This document shows, piece after piece, positions 32,887 to 44,567 of a stretch of 64,000 nt of DNA. The number at the start of each line of letters is the position of its first letter. Positions within the stretch are counted from its first letter, which is position 1. A program made the position numbers and the translations under genes. Under the pieces are notes generated by a model that was given only the letters and a program-made list of their open reading frames with translations, searched no databases and had not been told where the DNA came from. Origin of the DNA: Brachypodium distachyon (lineage: Eukaryota; Streptophyta; Magnoliopsida; Poales; Poaceae); NCBI RefSeq assembly GCF_000005505.3, contig NC_016134.3, forward strand, positions 42,757,150-42,821,149, read 5' to 3'.

Positions 32887-33043
32887 ACTAAATAGCTGGT
32901 TGAGTATTATTTTTTTCTATTAGATGAATCATCATATTCTGTAGGCTGTATCAAAGTGGCGTCATGTTGATCATAATCTTGCTAAGCTATTAAGGTAAGA
33001 TACCCATCAAATGCATCATTCTACAACTTAATCTAGCATTGTA

Positions 33044-33156
33044 CTCCCTCCGTCCATATTAAGTGCTGAAATATTACATGTATCTAAAAATGTTTTAGTG
33101 TGTAGATATATCTATATTTAGAAAAATTTGAGTCAATTAATATGGGACAGAGGGAG
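33044..33156. mobile_element. Stowaway MITE
   Basis: 113 bp flanked by TA, ends ctccctccgtccatattaa and ttaatatgggacagaggg. Same length and family as the element at 18,242-18,354. Confidence 0.92.
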
Positions 33157-33158
33157 TA

Positions 33159-34676
33159 GAAAATATTTTTTTATAAACTTAACTCAAGATTTAGATTTTT
33201 TTTATTTTCAACAAATCTTGGTTAATTGACAATTAATATGGGACAGAGGAAATATTTAAATTGTAGAAAAGGGAAGTATTAGCGACTAAAGAAATTGTCT
33301 CTCCTCAAAATAATTCTAAATAATGATCATACTAGTCTCTCGTCTATTCGAGGAGTACCAATCAAAACGACCAATCATCCATACGGCCAGTCAAACTCTA
33401 TACATGCGTAAACATCGTAGCAAAACAACATCTACAGGCAGCCTACTAATTAGTGCACATGCAAGTCACGCTCGATCGACGATCGCTGGCTCGCTCCACA
33501 TGCTTACATTTCTTTTTGCAGGGGCTTTAAGAGCTAATGCATGAGCTTTATATCCTTGATGGTCTCTTTGCAACCATGCACAATTAGCAACAGCTCGTTT
33601 CACCGTACTATAAAATGTATATATACAGTATTAGTCTTGGCGAATCTATCGATTGCTAACTCCCCTAAGAGTGACTCCAGCAAAAGCTGATCAGGATTGA
33701 TACCTACTGTTAACCCCCAGGACTGGACCAACAGAAATTAAATTGTGTCAAAAGCAGGTCAATTATTCTTCCGGCGAAAAAAAGACAGATTGTCAATTCA
33801 CTGGAATTCCATCAATTTGATTAATCAATTAGTTTCCGCGAGGGCTCAATGAGATCAAACGTAGAAACAATTTGGGAAAGTCTCGAGTGGCAGCGAATTA
33901 ATTGGCTCTGACCTCTGAAAGCACATGCTCGAAGATAAACAATAATCGGTTAATTAAAAAAAACTATGTGTACATGTAATGATTTTTACAGGCGTGTTAC
34001 AATTTTTAATTTTTTCCGTAAGAGTATTTCTACGTCTATACAAGATTGATCCAATGGTCTAGAAACATTTTTTAAGGATTAAATGTGATTTTACACGCCT
34101 GGTACAAAAGTTATCTCTCTTTTTTTCATATAAAAATTAACAAGCATGCGGAGAGAAACTATGTACAGATGCTCTTTTTAATGTTTTAATGTTTGAAGAA
34201 AAACAAAATCGAGTGCAACCGCAAGTTCAAACTACATGAAAAGTCGGTGCAAACCAGTGTGGTAGAATATACATACACAGATAATTGGTGAATCTGTAGC
34301 TAGACGATTGAGCCACATTTAGAGTTAGAGTCTCAAGGAAAGAATCGACGAAGAGTCAGCTAAGAGTCAGCTAAGAGTTAGCTAAGAGGTGAACATTTAA
34401 CCATGGCACAACATCGCATTTAATACTAACAAGTTATGTAGTCAGTTTAAAGACAGAAGTCATTGCACGTGTTATTTTACCATTGACTCTAGATGACGCG
34501 GGAAGTCAGTACCGACTCTACTATTACGGATACCCTAATTTTCAATCAAAATGAAGAACAAGAAGGAAAACACAGATTTGCATGACTCCCTAGCTTGTAA
34601 GTTGTAACTCAAATTATGGTATGGTAAAGTGATGCATCCCTAATAATCAAACTATTTTGGGTATCTTCTTCTCCAG
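33159..34676. other. Intergenic, no gene seen
   Basis: AT-rich. Near 33,240 a second copy of the words atatgggacagagg suggests a decayed MITE. At 34,350-34,390 the phrase agctaagagt is repeated three times in tandem. No coding frame of note. Confidence 0.4.
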
Positions 34677-34678
34677 TA

Positions 34679-35030
34679 CTCCCTCCGTCACAAATTAAGT
34701 GGCGAAATATAACATGTATCTGGACGTATTTTAGTACTCCCTTCATTTCACAAACGTTGGCGTATTTTGTTTCGTTAAGACAAGGTTTTGACCAATGAAA
34801 ACTCTATTGATATGTGTTTTTTCATACATGAAATTTACATTGATGGTTTCGTCTTTAAAAGTTTTTAGTAATGATCATGGTTTAGTATCATATAACTTAC
34901 ATATTAATAGGGTAATTCTTGGTCAAAGGCTTGTATTAACAAAACGAAATACGACAACCTTTGTGAAATGGAGGTAGTATATACGAGATACCTAGACAAA
35001 TTTAAGTCACTTAATGTGGTACAAAGAAAG
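34679..35030. mobile_element. Stowaway MITE interrupted by another MITE
   Basis: Outer element: left part 34,679-34,734 begins ctccctccgtcacaaattaa; right part to 35,030 ends ttaatgtggtacaaagaaag; TA at both flanks. It is split by the element at 34,737-34,974. Confidence 0.8.
34737..34974. mobile_element. Nested MITE inside a Stowaway element
   Basis: 238 bp with ends ctcccttcatttcacaaacg and cctttgtgaaatggagg, TA on both sides. Inner motifs (acaaggttttgaccaatga) recur at about 54,880-54,955 in another, truncated copy. Confidence 0.85.
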
Positions 35031-35032
35031 TA

Positions 35033-35582
35033 TCTTTGGGAGTCAAAGATGAACATCTAGATATTTTTAAAGTTTACTTAGTGACTTATCCAAGTCCACA
35101 TCAGCCCCAAATAGTTCAAACCAATGGTCAACCGATTTCAACTTAATCAATTACGTACATGGATATCTGAATAGTCACTTGGTGTAAGTCGAGCACCTAA
35201 ATTACATTAAGTTTTGTAATTCTTTTGAGTGTCTACTTCTTAGTCGATTTAGACATGGTTATTTCTCGGTCGACAGTTATGGTCATCTGATGAATTTTTT
35301 TCTCATCCTTTCTACTTACATAAATCTTGTACGAGTCTCAATGGTTGAATTAGATGGTTGTTGGCGTCAACTTAGAAATAGTTATTTTTTCTGTCGCCTT
35401 AGAAATAGCGAAACCGTTTCTTTTTTTGCGGGGAGTTTTCGGTGGTTCTTTCGTGTTTGTTCAAAACAAGTACTCCGTATATTCTGTTATTCTGGTACAA
35501 CATGTAAATATTCCTGTCTTTGTGTGGGGCGGCGTAACTAGTGAGAATCCCTCTTCGGTGCAAACTCCACAAAAATCAAGTA
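35033..35582. other. Intergenic, no gene seen
   Basis: AT-rich, a few short frames without any recognisable family. Confidence 0.4.
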
Positions 35583-35706
35583 CTCCTGCCGTCTAACAAA
35601 GGATGTCTCAACTTTGATTAAATTTGAATGCATATATACATTAAGTCATGTCTAGATACATCCAAATTTTGACAAACTTGAGACATATTTTGTTAGACGA
35701 AGGGAG
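35583..35706. mobile_element. Stowaway MITE, same subfamily as in FAR intron 1
   Basis: 124 bp between TA dinucleotides; ends ctcctgccgtctaacaaagg and ttttgttagacgaaggg. The copy at 57,131-57,254 has the same length and most of the internal sequence. Confidence 0.9.
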
Positions 35707-36103
35707 TATAAAAGTTTTAAAAAATTCCTGCAAAAATATCATATTTTGAAGGTGTGATGCTCTACAAATGTGCAAAATTTCAAGTTGAAAATCAAATGCG
35801 TTTTGAAGGAATTAAAAAAGAAAAATATACATGTCAAACAGTAAAAGACCACGTACTGCACTAAAAAGAGAAATAAGTGACACTCCTAAAAAGGAAAAAG
35901 AAAATCACTCAAGGCGAGCAGATGAAGAAAGTCAGAGATAGAGACAGAAAGTGCATCCACCGTGTTAGCTGCCTGCTAGTACTACAAATTAAGCCGAGCA
36001 GCCAATTAATCTCCAATGCCAATTGACCAAGAAAGAACGGTCAGACAAGCTGGTCCTGCGTCCTGCCAGCCACAGTGCTATACGGTAGGAGTAGGTGTAC
36101 AGG
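35707..36103. other. Hydrolase A upstream region
   Basis: Upstream region of the first hydrolase gene. No coding signal. No confident core promoter motif chosen. Confidence 0.35.
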
Positions 36104-37621
36104 ATGGTGAACTGGGTACAAGTGCAACGGAAATACCTGCTATGCCGGCTGGCCAAGAACGCCGGCCTCCGGCAGCACGCCGTCGCCGTCGACGACGCCG
36201 CCGGCACCGTCGTCAACTTCTGGCTTCCAGAGCACAAAGCACCGGCTAAGAAGAAGAAGAACGCCACCACTACTGATGCAGAGAATAACAGAGGAGAAGA
36301 GACGGAGGAGAAGCAGAGGAGCAGGCACGCGGTGGTGCTGGTGCACGGCTTCGCCGGCGACGGCCTGATGACGTGGGCCTTCCAGATGGGCCCGCTGGGC
36401 CGCCAGGGCTACGACGTCTACGTCCCCGACCTGGTCCACTTCTGCGGCTCCTCCTCCGCCTGGCCGTCGCCGGAGACGACGACCGCGGGCTTCCAGGCGG
36501 CGAGCATCGCGGCGGCGCTGGGGAAGCTGGGCGTGGAGCGGTGCACGGCGGTGGGGTTCAGCTACGGCGGGTTGGTGGCGTTCGAGATGGCAGCGGCGCG
36601 CCCGGGCCTCGTCCGCTCCGTCGTCGTCTCCGGCTCCGTCGCCGCCTACACGGGCGCCATGAACGACGCCCTGCTCGCCAGGCTCGGCGCCCGGACCACC
36701 GGGGACCTCATGCTGCCGGAGTCCGTCGCGGGCGTCAGGCGGCTCTTCTCCGCCGCCCTCCACATGAAGATGTGGATGCCCGCTCGCTTCCTCGATGACT
36801 TCCTCAAGGTCGGCCGCTCGGTCAGCACGTTATACGTTTTGATACAAAGCATTCAAATTTTCCTCTTCTCAACTTGAAAAGCAACCGAAGTTTGACCAAA
36901 AGTTTGAATTTTGCTCCAAATGCAGTACTACGCAGTACGTGCTGAAAATTTTATCGTGGCTGCTGCAGGTGATGTATAGCAACCGAAAGGAGAGAGCTGA
37001 GATGCTGGAAAACTCAGTGACCAAAGACAACCAAGTACCAATCCTTGCTTTTCAGCAGGTCGGAAACGTAACCGTATTTTTTTTTCGGTTTTACTGTCGA
37101 GAAGTCGTCATTTTTAGTTAGAAATCAGTTGACATGCTAGCCATCGAATCTTAATCCAACGATAGCAACTGTGAGATGAGAAATGGGACGACCCTCGGAT
37201 TTTAATCCAACAGATCTGAAACGTCGATTGGGATCTAAGGCTCATTTCTTAAAAATCAGGCGACTTAGAAATAACCACATCCATATTTTTTTCACAACTA
37301 GTTGCGTTTGCTGTATCCAATGTATAGCATGCCCGTGCTTAAAAAAATTTGTATAACCATTTGTAAATTGTGCCAAAAAATGAGAGGCATACACATATTA
37401 TCAGGGCAACTCCAATGCTTATTTCTTAACTGGACCATAAGGACCCTTGCCCAAAAATGACATGCACACACATACTATGGCATAACAACGTTTGTAACAC
37501 TTGCGGAAATTGTGCAAAACAAGAAAGAAAAAGCTAGAACTAGCGTACGTAGCAACAACTTTTTGTTGCGTTTTCTTGCGCTATAATCAAAATGATGTGA
37601 ACCATCTAAATAATCAGATCT

Positions 37622-37688
<67 letters not shown>

Positions 37689-38139
37689 CACGTACGCAAA
37701 AAAAATTCGTACTTTTTTATTTTCAAATTGCACATTTGCACAAAGTGTATGCATTAACTTTTGTGCGGTGACTATTGCGTTTGTATGCGCAGGACATGCT
37801 TCTGCTGTGGGGTGAGAGTGACAAGTTCTTCCCCATAGAGGACGCCAAGAGGCTCAGAGAGTAAGTTAGAAACGGCCGGTTACTCTTATTTTTGTTTCCG
37901 AGAACCTCTCAGGGTGTTCAATGTTCTGGCACTCTGGCTGGTTAATTATCTCCTATCACTTCCCCTACTTAAAATAAATAAATCATACGTGGAGACATGC
38001 GTGCAGGGAGCTGGGCGAGAAGGCGATCCTGCGGAGCATAAGGAAAGCGGGACATCTGGCGCACCTGGAGAGGCCCTGCGTCTACAACCGCTACCTCAAG
38101 GAGTTCCTGGCCCGTGTCAACGCCGTCTCAGCGTCTTGA
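36104..38139 (+). CDS. Alpha/beta-hydrolase A, 4 exons
   Basis: Esterase/lipase-type alpha/beta-hydrolase, 331 aa, substrate unknown. Exons 36104-36808, 36969-37058, 37793-37860, 38007-38139, joining in frame. The oxyanion strand is VVLVHGFAGDG (77-87); the nucleophile elbow GFSYGG places Ser153; WGESDKFFP gives likely Asp275; and AGHLAHLERP gives His304. The triad is complete and correctly ordered. Residues 44-73 form a Lys-rich, low-complexity insert. No signal peptide is evident, though MVNWVQVQRKYLLCRL is an amphipathic start shared with the paralogue. Intron 2 has a long AT microsatellite. It lies head-to-tail with a dead BAHD gene. Related plant proteins are annotated as monoacylglycerol-lipase-like; function here is inferred only at fold level. 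Confidence 0.93.
37625..37687. repeat. (AT)n microsatellite in hydrolase A intron 2
   Basis: About 31 uninterrupted AT units. Expected to be highly variable between individuals. Confidence 0.95.
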
Positions 38140-38806
38140 TGTCCACCCACCTCCATGGCTGGATTTCTCTGCGTTTCACCAGAATGTACTATACTTTGAC
38201 AATACACTTGTTTGATCGTACCGAGTACTTTGGGGTGAATGCATGTCGTATCTTTAATTGGTTGTGGTTATATATCAAGCAACTTTTTAAGCAAAAGACT
38301 TAAATCTAAATTAACGATCAGACCCGTTGGATTGGTATCTAGATTTTATTTTAGCCTTCTTTTTTCATCACCCGTTTAGAATCTTAAATCACAAATCATA
38401 TCCAACGGTCAAGAAAACAACTAATCTCTAACTATAAATCAGGCAAATTAGATATAGCAAAACCGCTCTTAATTTGTTTTTTTCGACGGGACAAACGCTA
38501 CCCCGACTTTATATATCTAGGAAAACAGACACATACAAATACGCCAAAGGAAGGATACGGAAGGAACTGCAGCCACCACCAAGAAACAGAGAAGTCCAAA
38601 AGAAAGTAAAATTAGGACTATACCTGGTCAGTTAGCGGGCCCTCGAACTCTCTCACCCACGGATTCCAAAATTCAAATACGTACTCATGCATGTACGCCC
38701 CATATATGCATGGCCTAGCATGCAGCAAGCGCAAGAACACACAGCACAAGAGCAACCCTTGTGCATTAACTGACGAACACATACAAATACATTACGCGCA
38801 TTATTA
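38140..38806. other. Hydrolase A 3' flank and BAHD 1 upstream
   Basis: The first 120 bases resemble the 3' flank of hydrolase B (shared acacttgttt and gagtacttt motifs). The rest is AT-rich without genes. A phrase ccaacggtcaaga near 38,403 is common in plant intergenic repeats. Confidence 0.45.
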
Positions 38807-40310
38807 ATGGCGGGTTCGTTGAGGTTCAAGGTGCTGAGGATGCCGGCGGAGCTGGTGTCCCCGGCGGTGCCGACGCCGCGGGAGCTGAAGCTGCTGTCGG
38901 ACATCGACGACCAGGGCGGCCTGCGGTTCCACATTCCCGCCATCCACTTGTTCCGCCGCCGTGGGGACGACGACAAGGACCCCGTGGGCGTCCTCCGGGA
39001 CGCCGTGGCCAGGGCGCTTGTGCACTACTACCTGCTGGCTGGCCGGCTGCGGGAGCTCGAGGGCCGCAAGCTCGCCGTGGACTGCACCGGCGAGGGCGTG
39101 CTCTTTTCACCGAGGCCGACGCCGACGTCCGCCTCGACCAGTTCGGGGATGACCTGCAGCCCCCGTTCCCGTGCCTCGAGGAGCTCATGCTCGCCGTCCC
39201 CGACGGTGAGCCCGGCGTGCTCGACTTCCCCCTCGTCATCTTCCAGGTATAATCATCCTACGTGTTAAAGCTTTTAATTCCTTTAATTTCGTCAAACTTG
39301 TAGTAGCTAGCCGTTGGTTGATGTGTGTGTACTGCATGCGCGGGGCAGGTGACGCGGCTGGCATGCGGGGGCTTCATCATGACGGGGCTCGTGCAGTTCC
39401 TGGCCGCCGTGGCGGAGCTGGCGCGTGGAGCTTCGGCGCCGACGGTGCGCCCGGTCTGGAGCCGCGAGCTGCTCATGGCGCGCGAGCGCGACGACGACGC
39501 TCTACCGCCGCGCAGCTTCGCGCACCGGGAGTACGACGAGGTGCCGGACACCGACGGCACGCTCCTGATGCCGCCCCTGGACGACATGACCCACCTTCGG
39601 CCCACAGGAAATCGCCGCGGCCCGCTCCCACCTCCCGCCGCCCCTCCGCCACGGCGCCACCACCTTCGAGCTCCTCACGGGCTGCCTCTGGAGGTGCCGC
39701 AACGGTCGCCCTCTCCCCGGGAGACCACGAGGTCATGCGCATGCTCTGCATCGTCAGCGTCCGCGGCAGGAAGAACCACCACAATGGCGCCGACGCCATC
39801 CCCAGCGGATACTACGGGAACGCGTTCGCGTTCCCGGTGGCCGTGGCGACCGCGGGGGAGCTGCGGGGGAACCCCGTGGGCTACGCGGTGGAGCTTGTGA
39901 GGAACGCGAAGCGAGAGGTGGCCGGCATCGAGTACCTGCGGTCGCTGGCGGGGCTCATGGTGCGGCGCGGGCGGCCCCACTTCGCCGTGGCGCGGGCCTA
40001 CCTGGTGTCCGACGTGTCCAGGTCGGGGATCCGCGAGCTGGACTTCGGGTGGGGGAAGCCGGTCTATGCTGGCCCGGCGAAAGGCGGCGTCGGCGCCATC
40101 CCTGGCGTCGCAAGCTTCCTCATCGCGTGCAGGAATAATGCCAGGGGCGAGGAAGGGATCGTGGTGCCCGTGTGCTTGCCTGGCCCCGCCATGGACAAGT
40201 TCGTCCAGGAGATGGCCAAGCTCATGCGCCCGGCCGCCGTCGTCGTCGTCACGCGGCAGCAGCAGCAACAACCCGCCGGCGTGGTTCCGGCGATCAAATC
40301 TGCCATGTGA
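38807..40310 (+). pseudogene. BAHD acyltransferase pseudogene 1
   Basis: Two-exon BAHD gene (38807-39246, 39349-40310) related to benzoyl/alcohol acyl-CoA acyltransferases, which move acyl groups from CoA to alcohols or amines. Clear family parts: [62 protein letters not shown], and the DFGWG motif near 40,045 followed by KPVYAGPAKGGVGAIPG. Lesions: two extra T near 39,113; a gap near 39,380 that removes the HxxxD catalytic segment (the text runs [12 protein letters not shown], where BAHD 2 retains HAMAD); a shift near 39,597; and an extra A near 39,701. Loss of the catalytic His rules out normal activity even without the frameshifts. The last ~200 codons are open. Confidence 0.88.
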
Positions 40311-42443
40311 ACGTACCGATCAAATGTTGCAAGGCCTGTGTTGGTGTGTCAAACGATCGAAATGTTGTTCATTTGTACTCCCGCTCTATGCCTACGTGTG
40401 TATTACGTTGTGTAGCACTTGTCATTTACTGTAGCGTTCACTGTTCTATTATTCGTCCATCGTCCAACCATATGGGTTGTACGTACGTACCCTAGATCAA
40501 TGCGAGAATGAAGTTTGGTTCTTCGGTCCTGGGCGTTCTGCATGCATGACATTAACCGGGGAATTGCTGACTCCACATGAAAGTTCTGGCGACCGGATCT
40601 TGTTGCTCGATCGAAATTAATACCATGTACACCTGTAAAATTTCATTACAGAATATAAATATTTGTACCCGGTAGGCATAAGAAAAACGAAAAACGATGT
40701 GCGGCTACGATCAGGTGTCTGATTTTTATAACTCAAATGCTTAAATCAGGAATCTGACTCAAAACCGGAAAAACGGTTTGACTCAAAGTGACGAAGTTTT
40801 TTCTAAGAATTTTCCAGGTTGATGCTAGGATTTTCAGTTCGGGGACCATTTATGGGAGGAATCTGACGCCATCGAGGACATCAAACGTGCAACTTAATTT
40901 TTTGGGGGGCAATCCGCTTTACGTGGTGTCAAAACTGTTCAAATCAGGAAGAGGAACTAAAAATATCTGGTTTTGCCAATTGATGTATACTATTTTGAGT
41001 GAGGGGCCTTTGCTGCCGATTGAGAAGCCAAAAATATACTTTTCTCTATATTCAACTAGTTTGGATGAGGTGTTAGCAACTTAGCACTAGATTTTGTGAT
41101 GCATGGGATATACATATTTGAGTATATTGTTTTTTCAATATGAATTTGTAAGACATGTTTAAAAAATGGTTGATTGTGTGCATCAAGATTCAAGCGAGAA
41201 CAGACACAGAGAGGTCTGGGTATTCAGCCCTTTGTAATAAAATGTTGAGCATCGATAGAGTCATTTGCCATGTTAAACATACGAAATAGCCAACTTGCAC
41301 CTATATATCCCCAATCCTCCTGCACCCTTGGGATAGAATCTTCTTGCCTTTGCTCTCTGCGATGTATCCAGATCAAGGAATCGACCAATCCAATGAACGC
41401 CGTCAGTTTTAGTTAGTTAGATGTATGATTATTCCGATAGTATCTATCTTAGATGATCATCGATTTGATGATCGTGGCCAAGTTGTAAGAATTGACACGG
41501 CAAGCAAATTGTAGACAAAATTCTCATGTTCCTTTCATGCATGCATCTATCGAGCCTTTACTGTACCTATTAGGCCGTATATAATGGGGTGACGTGAGCA
41601 TTTTCTTAACAATGACACGTAGGATAATTGTTGATGTGGAAGAGAGAGAGGAATGAAAAAGGCACGAGCCTTTTCTTAGCTAAGAGATGATCTTTTTACA
41701 AGAAGGATAAGACAAAAGAAAGTCAAATTACTCATTTTACTAGATTTTGACTTTTCTTAACATTTATTTAGTTAATTTTACTCATCTAACTATTAATTGT
41801 AAGATATGACACTCATCACCGAGAGTCAGTTCTCTTCTCTCTCCTATTTATCTTTCCTTCACACAAACAAATTTTAAATAAAAATCGGTTAAGAGTCAGC
41901 ATTTGCGGATGCCCTTGAATATATACTTGCATGTGCGCATGTCATATCTTTACAATTGAAAAAAAGGTATTTTTTTTAACAGCATTAGAAACAAAGTTAA
42001 TGAGGTAATGAAAGAAAACAAAGTTAAATTAAAAGAAGAAAAAAAATCCCAAAACCATTGGTGCCATGCATTTACGTATGTCGGGAGGATATATATATCT
42101 AGCTAGAAATCTCATATATTTATACTCATGTGTGGATCTAGGTCCTCCACGTACTCTATGTACTACGGAGTACGTACCAACCCAAATGTGCTCATCGTTT
42201 GCATGTCGGCCGCGTCCGTCGTGCCTACTGTCCAAATTGGGATATACTAGCAGCCTTCTTAATTTAGGTGGACACACACAGAGAGCTGCACGATTGCGAT
42301 AGGTTGGTGAGATTTCCTAAGGTACCTTTCGCTGCTCCTGCCACGAGCTCGAGGAGAGCGGCATAATTTGATCGATTGGTTAGAATATTTTAGGCTTTTT
42401 AGATGGATGCATTTTTCTTTCAGTGTCGACGGCTACTTGACTA
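40311..42443. other. Intergenic, no gene seen
   Basis: 3' flank of BAHD 1, then AT-rich DNA. At 41,575-41,920 a block begins ggccgtatataatggg and ends gcggatgcccttg, like the edges of a non-autonomous DNA element, but I could not pair the ends. A frame at 40,788-41,084 shows no known family. Confidence 0.35.
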
Positions 42444-42646
42444 CTCTCTCCATTTCAAAACACAACTCGTATAGATTTTTCTCATTTGTTTCATAACACA
42501 ACTCATTTTTTTCTTGATATCCGCACCTAGCCCATAACTACTCACATCCATTTACTATTGATCTAATATGAGTGGTCAGTCACTAAAAACGAGAGCTGCC
42601 TTGGTCCAAGTGCACAAATCTATATGAGTTATGTTTTGTAATGGAG
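42444..42646. mobile_element. Stowaway-like MITE
   Basis: 203 bp between TA dinucleotides; ends ctctctccatttcaaaacac and gttatgttttgtaatggag are imperfect inverted repeats. Confidence 0.8.
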
Positions 42647-42648
42647 TA

Positions 42649-44567
42649 ATTACTCAAGAATGTTTAAAGGGATAAAAAAAATCGTCCGGTGACTCGGAAG
42701 CGCAGACGTAGCGGCCAAGATCGTGGTAAACAAAACAGCGAGCCAGGCCGGCCATGGCGTGGCCTCTAGGTCCAGGGTCGCGGGGTCATCCATCCCCTCG
42801 CATATCGACGATATCATCCTCAGCTCGGCACGCTGCTGCCGCCGCGCATGTCGACCCCGTCTTCGAAAAGACTACATTCACTTTAATCTTTTTTTTGCCT
42901 GGAGGTGGTGTGTGCAATTCACGCCCCGACGATATTGCCAATCATAACCGTAGTGTGTGTTTCTTCCTGCTCAAAATAGTTTAGTGAACATTTGACGAAA
43001 AAATGAAGCTAGCCCGAGACTGACCCAAGATACCAGAGGCTTCAGGTCGGGTGTGTAATTGTAGGTGGATAGCCGGAGATCAGATTTGCAGTTAAGACGG
43101 TTAGTGATGCATGGGCGGGCACCGCGTATCCGCTGCCATAGGGCATTTGGGCCTACTGTTTCCAGGGTTTTCGGCGCTGACCTCTTTTTTCATTTTCGTT
43201 TTGAGAATCGCTGACCTCTTTTTTCTGTAACAGTTTTTTTTTTGAGGAAATTTTCTGTAACAGATGGCAAGAGAGCCCACAGCAACAGAAGGGCTCACAA
43301 AGAAAGAAGAAAGCGGCCCATCACGGCCAGAAAAGATCAGAGCAGCGAGGCCGGCTGGTCCGGGGCCGTTCTGGGCCAGGCCATAGCCCACAAAGGGGCC
43401 TAGGTACCCTGGATCGGCAAAAAAGGAGAAAACAGAGCGCCTCAGCCAGTCAGCCCGTGGTGCCGCGCGCGCGCCCACGACGCTCACAAGCGCTAGCTCC
43501 CACGCCGCTCGCTACGCCCTTTGCCATGCGCGTCGCGTCCGCGCCCGCCCGGAGCACGCCCATGCCGCTCGCGTCGTGTCGCCGCACACCTCATCCGCGG
43601 CGTAGCCTTGCCAGGCAAGGCCTCGCCGTCCATCACACGCGCAAGGGCCCGCTCGGCAATATGAGCTGGGGGATCCCCGGCCACTCCCTCCCACGCGAGC
43701 AACGAGTCGGGTTGGGACTAGGGACCAGGGAGCCCTGAATTGAAGAGAAGGATGCCAGCAGGTTCAGAGCGGAAGCAATACATTGATCGAGTAGCATGGA
43801 ATTGCTGCGGGCCTGCGGCAGTCTTCGGCCTTCCTTCGTCAGTCTTTTGCTGGCTGTAGGTTGAGCAAATTAAGTTCTGGAGAGTGGAGAAAGAGTAAAT
43901 GAGTATTCATGGTTTTAGTTCAAATTTATATGAGGGTCTCTCGGGAGATCGTCAAACCTAGATCCCGTATTAATATGTTTTAACCGAGGAAGATACATCC
44001 ATTTTTTATCCTACCTTGATTGCTTCCATGTCCTATCTTGTTACTCATGTATGTCTTGTATAAACATCGCAATTACATGACATAAAACGGGACAAAGACA
44101 CGAGGCAAAACAATTTGTGAGATAACTGTGAGATGCAAACGAGAATTATAGAACACAAGACATGACAGTAAGGAGACAAAACGCTTAACAAATCAAGACA
44201 CAAATCAGAACAACTAGTCAGTACAAAGACAAAAACGAAAGCTTTTTCTTTTGGAGAATCTGACAAAATTAAACGAAAGCTATTCAGCAACAACTGCAGC
44301 CCGTGAAAGAAATCTTATTATTTATCAATCGTGGCGAGCCTATACTTTCAGCCATATTACACTTCGATGCAGGTTCGACAAATTTAGCGCTACGACTGTA
44401 CCACATGCATGCATCTGAAAGTACTCCGTACATTTAAACAAGTGTATATTTGAGTTGTATAAAGTATGTTTCATTCTTATGAACCTCAGGTGATCTCCGT
44501 TCACCGACAGATAAATCGACCGATCCAGGGTGTGTAGATCGATCACCGCAAGAGAAAAAAATGACGA
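42649..44567. other. Intergenic with GC-rich patch
   Basis: A GC-rich island at about 43,260-43,740 opens frames on both strands but gives Arg/Pro-rich text with no family. From 43,920 to 44,290 there is a dispersed repeat related to 54,450-54,860 (shared words: ttaatatgttttaacc/gatatgttttgac, aaaacaat(t/a)tgt). Confidence 0.35.

Larger units (their letters stand above)
24833..33040. repeat. Downstream copy of MED8-containing duplication
   Basis: Direct repeat of 14,905-20,225. It is longer because of later insertions: an inverted-repeat element at about 24,905-25,237, a LINE at 30,100-32,785 and a short MITE end near 32,833. Homology resumes after the LINE at ttgcctgggctttcag. Confidence 0.9.

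Noticed and set aside
34350..34390. CRISPR-like short repeats
   Set aside because: Only three adjacent 11-bp imperfect units, no spacers, eukaryotic context.
39675..40271. Antisense frames over BAHD 1
   Set aside because: GC-rich shadows of the acyltransferase; His/Pro/Arg-rich text without a family.
43101..43738. Frames in the GC-rich patch
   Set aside because: Both strands are open because of composition; Arg/Pro-rich, no recognisable domain.
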